DNA from: Cyclobacteriaceae bacterium
Lineage (GTDB): Bacteria > Bacteroidota > Bacteroidia > Cytophagales > Cyclobacteriaceae
Direction of reading: 5' to 3'
Assembly (NCBI GenBank): GCA_019638285.1
Contig: JAHBUB010000002.1
Coordinates: 62,001-126,000, forward strand
DNA length: 64,000 bases
The notes below the pieces were generated by a model, which saw only the letters and a list, made by a program, of their open reading frames with translations, had not been told where the DNA came from and did not search any database. The position numbers and the translations under genes were made by a program. Positions 61,345 to 64,000 of the stretch are shown here, piece by piece (position 1 is the first letter of the stretch; every line of letters begins with the position of its first letter).

Positions 61345-62059
61345 TCTCTGCGTGTGTGATATTTTTCTCGGCTATCAATGGCTGACCTTTCAGGCGAAGG
61401 TAAAGTTGGGCGACAGCCACAACATCACCCACGCAATACACTGATATTTTTTTCAAATCTCCTTCTTTGTAGTACACCTGATTAACCTGACTCCCATCCA
61501 TAACACCTTTGCTGGTAGGAATGTTAAAAAGAGCTGCCAATAAATCGAGGGAAGTATAATGTTTATAGTCTCCAAATTTCCATAGCTCTAACGTATCGAT
61601 GTGTTGAATGTCCCATGGCTTTTTTCCACTCAAGTCTAGCACCTCCGGGAGCATGATGCTATTCACTAACATTCTTCTGCTTATATACGGAAAATCGAAT
61701 TCTTTTCCATTGTGGGCGCATAACCTGGTGGTTGGCCCCAGCTTTTCCAAAAGTTGCTTGAACCCGGTCAGAAGCTGGGCTTCGTTGTGGGAGGTAAAAT
61801 ATTTTGTTCTTAACCCAAGTTCTCCTGTATCATTTTCAACAAGTAAGCCCACTGCAATAGAAACGATTTTTCCGAATTCAGCATAGATTCCGGCCCTTGT
61901 ATTATATAGGTCTTCATCAGTTTGATTTTCTTCCCGTTTGAAAAAGCCAACTTTTCTTTTCCATTGTGCCTTCAATCGATCATCGAGTTGGCTGTAATTT
62001 TCAGAAACGGCTACGGTTTCGATATCAAGAAAAAGAATATTATTTAACCCGGCATTCAT
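61337..62059 (-). CDS. PolB-like 3'-5' exonuclease
   Basis: A 240-residue ribonuclease H-like nuclease of the 'predicted 3'-5' exonuclease related to PolB' group. ExoI is NILFLDIETVAVSE, ExoII is LCAHNGKEFDFPYI, and ExoIII is YCVGDVVAVAQLY with the final Asp. The KPWDIQHIDTLELWKFGDYK segment also fits. It may act on DNA or RNA; its 8 bp overlap with rnr suggests a joint role in nucleic-acid turnover. Confidence 0.85.
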   Translation of the reverse strand: MNAGLNNILFLDIETVAVSENYSQLDDRLKAQWKRKVGFFKREENQTDEDLYNTRAGIYAEFGKIVSIAVGLLVENDTGELGLRTKYFTSHNEAQLLTGFKQLLEKLGPTTRLCAHNGKEFDFPYISRRMLVNSIMLPEVLDLSGKKPWDIQHIDTLELWKFGDYKHYTSLDLLAALFNIPTSKGVMDGSQVNQVYYKEGDLKKISVYCVGDVVAVAQLYLRLKGQPLIAEKNITHAENE

Positions 62060-62163
62060 AAGTGCAAATTACGTTAATCCTCATTACAAATTGTATTTAT
62101 GTATTCTGAGAATATTATACTTTACTTTGTGTTTTCAAAAAAATATGAACATATTCTTTTTCC

Positions 62164-63072
62164 ATGATTTCCTTTAAACACAAGGTATTTTTTGAAGTAG
62201 CACAGCAATTGAGTTTTACAAAAGCGAGCCAGGCATTGTATATCAGTCAACCTGCTATTAGCAAACACATTCGGTTGTTAGAAGAAGAATACAAAACAAG
62301 TCTTTTTGAGAGGCGAGGAAATTCTATTGCGCTCACAGAAGAGGGGACGATACTGTTTAATTTTATTGTCCGTGGTCAGGCATTGGAAAGGCAGTTGGAG
62401 CTTGAACTAAACACACATCGGGATCCGACAGAGATCAAAGGGGACCTTAAATTGGGCACAAGCACTACAGTGACCCTATATATTGTACCCCCCGTGTTAT
62501 CAGGTTTTAGAAAGAAATACCCAGACGTTAGAATTAGCTTATTTAACCGAAATAGTGAAAATATATTGATAGCTCTTAAGGAGCGTGAAATAGACCTGGG
62601 CATAGTGGAAGGAAAAGGTAAAATAGGTCAGGTAAAAAGCGAACTTTTCTTAACGGACGAGGTCTTACCAGTATGCTCAGCGCGCAGTGGTCTGGCAAAA
62701 AAGCCAAGAATTGAAATTAAGGATCTTCTTGGTATTCCGATCGCGCTTCGAGAGAGAGGATCAGGCACACTGGCTACGGTGAAACATTCGCTGAGCGGGA
62801 AGGGGATTAAGTTGAACGATCTGAATATTAGCATGCGCCTGGGAGGAACAGAGGCGCTTAAAAATTTTCTTTTGGCAGATGACAGTCTGGGGTTTTTACC
62901 CGCAAGGGCTGTGGCCAGAGAATTGGCTTCCGGAGAACTTGTAAGAATATTCATTGATGATCTTACGATCACCAGACAATTTTATTTTGTGCAACGACAT
63001 GGAGATGAGAATCGTGGCTTAAATGCCTCTTTTATAAAATTCTCTAAAAACTACTATAACATTAAGTTATAG
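62164..63072 (+). CDS. LysR family transcriptional regulator
   Basis: A 302-residue LTTR. The winged helix-turn-helix is FFEVAQQLSFTKASQALYIS, QPAISKHIRLLEEEYKTSLF. The effector domain (about 90-295) has GDLKLGTSTTVTLYIVPPVL, and LKEREIDLGIVEGKG, plus RERGSGTLATVKHSLSGKG, the CysB/CbbR-like anion-binding loop. It may respond to a small anion or acid. The neighbour downstream is threonine synthase on the same strand, but no clear target is indicated; upstream is divergent exonuclease. Confidence 0.9.
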   Translation: MISFKHKVFFEVAQQLSFTKASQALYISQPAISKHIRLLEEEYKTSLFERRGNSIALTEEGTILFNFIVRGQALERQLELELNTHRDPTEIKGDLKLGTSTTVTLYIVPPVLSGFRKKYPDVRISLFNRNSENILIALKEREIDLGIVEGKGKIGQVKSELFLTDEVLPVCSARSGLAKKPRIEIKDLLGIPIALRERGSGTLATVKHSLSGKGIKLNDLNISMRLGGTEALKNFLLADDSLGFLPARAVARELASGELVRIFIDDLTITRQFYFVQRHGDENRGLNASFIKFSKNYYNIKL

Positions 63073-63143
63073 GCAATAAAAAAACTGTATTGGTATTAGA
63101 ATAGAGGCTCCGTTACTTTTGAGCTTAAGCTTTTGAAATCGAT

Positions 63144-64000
63144 ATGGTAGTAAAAGAAAAAAAATCACTCGTTGCGTTTTTACAATGTTCTGGCTGCGGT
63201 AAAACTTATTCAGTGAATGAGTTACAAACATTTGCAGACTGTGATCAATGTGGAAAGAGTCCTTTGGTAGCCCACTATGATCTTTCGGATGGATTTAACA
63301 AAGATGAGATCAATCAAAAAGAACGGTCCATGTGGAGGTATCAGGGAATGCTACCTGTATTGGATGAAGCAAATATTGTAAGCCTTGGTGAAGGCTGGAC
63401 TCCCATGCTTCTTGCCGATCGTTTGTCGGCAAAGTATGGCATGAGAGAATTGCTGATAAAGGATGAATCAGCCAACCCAACAGGTTCTTTCAAAGCCAGG
63501 GGCTTGAGCATGGCGGTTTCCAAAGCCAAAGAGTTGGGAGTAGAGTGCTGCATAGTGCCCACTGCCGGCAATGCAGGAGGCGCTCTAAGTGCTTATTGTG
63601 CCAAGGCGGGAATGAGGGCTATTGTGGTAATGCCACGTCACACACCAGAAGCTTTTAAAAAAGAATGCCGCTATTTTGGAGCGGAGTTAATTGAAGTGGA
63701 TGGGCTTATCAGCGACTGTGGGAAAAAAGTGGCAGAAATAAAATTAACTACAGCTTGTTTTGATGTTTCTACCATGAAAGAGCCGTATCGTCTGGAAGGG
63801 AAGAAAACCATGGGGTATGAAATTGCTGAGCAGCTTAATTGGAGACTGCCGGATGTGATTCTCTACCCAACAGGAGGAGGGACTGGACTGATCGGAATGT
63901 GGAAAGCATTTCATGAGATGAAAGAATTAGGTTGGATAACAAGCCGTTTACCCCGAATGGTTGCAGTGCAATCAGCGAATTGCAATCCAATTGTTCAGAT
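63144..64000 (+). CDS. thrC: Threonine synthase (partial, 3' end outside window)
   Basis: ATG at 63144 begins a frame that runs off the window (285 codons seen). The N-terminus has a zinc-ribbon-like CSGCGKTYS and CDQCGKSPLV, as in archaeal/cyanobacterial-type threonine synthases. SLGEGWTPMLLADRL, the PLP-binding Lys in NPTGSFKARGLSMAV, TAGNAGGALSAYCAKAG, and YPTGGGTGLIGMWKAF are ThrC signatures. It converts O-phosphohomoserine to threonine. Threonine dehydratase-like proteins share the fold, but the zinc ribbon supports ThrC. Confidence 0.85.
   Translation, partial: MVVKEKKSLVAFLQCSGCGKTYSVNELQTFADCDQCGKSPLVAHYDLSDGFNKDEINQKERSMWRYQGMLPVLDEANIVSLGEGWTPMLLADRLSAKYGMRELLIKDESANPTGSFKARGLSMAVSKAKELGVECCIVPTAGNAGGALSAYCAKAGMRAIVVMPRHTPEAFKKECRYFGAELIEVDGLISDCGKKVAEIKLTTACFDVSTMKEPYRLEGKKTMGYEIAEQLNWRLPDVILYPTGGGTGLIGMWKAFHEMKELGWITSRLPRMVAVQSANCNPIVQ

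Noticed and set aside
1-64000. tRNA, rRNA, CRISPR arrays, insertion sequences, prophage or integrase genes
   Set aside because: All intergenic regions were read; none shows cloverleaf-like segments, regularly spaced repeats, transposase motifs or attachment-site repeats.

Overview
This 64 kb window is a gene-dense chromosomal segment of a Bacteroidota bacterium, most likely of the order Cytophagales. The grounds are: DUF6089-type outer-membrane proteins next to uppS-bamA-ompH-ompH, a MurF-alanine racemase fusion, a LETM1-related 'biofilm-associated' protein, DUF2911 and DUF4783 proteins, many lipoproteins, Bacteroidota -7 promoter elements (TAnnTTTG) and an almost complete lack of Shine-Dalgarno sequences. 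No tRNA, rRNA, insertion sequence, prophage or CRISPR array was seen, and no gene-free stretch exceeds 300 bases.

Layout. 0-4.5 kb: end of an amidohydrolase, LEA-type lipoprotein, histidine kinase with a convergently overlapping receiver, exported esterase-like protein, pdxJ. 4.6-14.4 kb: a long + strand run (YqeY, CvpA, hydrolase, CBS-ACT protein, nadK, two DUF6089 proteins, uppS, bamA, two OmpH/Skp chaperones) devoted largely to envelope building, closed by an intrinsic terminator. 14.4-17.6 kb: LD-carboxypeptidase, prfA, two lipoproteins. 17.6-21.5 kb: a compact four-gene set (methyltransferase, type III polyketide synthase, UbiA prenyltransferase, FAD oxidoreductase) that looks like a small specialised-metabolite pathway. 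21.6-32.1 kb: signalling and accessory genes, including two degenerate receivers, a DTG/PDZ protease, a LOG protein, an OmpA-like/PD40 protein, a HisA paralogue lacking a catalytic aspartate, a divergent M19-like hydrolase and a NarL-type two-component pair. 32.3-39.9 kb: Cys/Met PLP enzyme, exported RidA, tag, LysE, a doubly frameshifted ATP-grasp gene, DinB, a frameshifted YHS gene, recX, nadC. 40-49 kb: gpmI, ABC exporter, Fur-family regulator, terC with an unusual leader hairpin, LETM1-related protein, purEK, TerB. 49-64 kb: feoAB with a divergent 46-residue protein, murF-alr, csaA-like gene, rluA-family gene, prenyl diphosphate synthase, rnr, exonuclease, LysR regulator and the start of threonine synthase.

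Functionally the window is mainly housekeeping: cofactors (pdxJ, nadK, nadC), translation (prfA, RluA, rnr), purines (purEK), envelope (uppS, bamA, skp, murF-alr) and metals (feoAB, Fur, TerC). The most unusual items are the type III PKS/UbiA cluster, the HisA-like protein with Asp-to-Ala at the general-base position, the terC leader (an SD-like/anti-SD-like hairpin enclosing a six-codon ORF), the pseudo-receiver/M19-like operon with a tandem palindromic site upstream, and three frameshifts confined to two genes at 35.4-37.5 kb.
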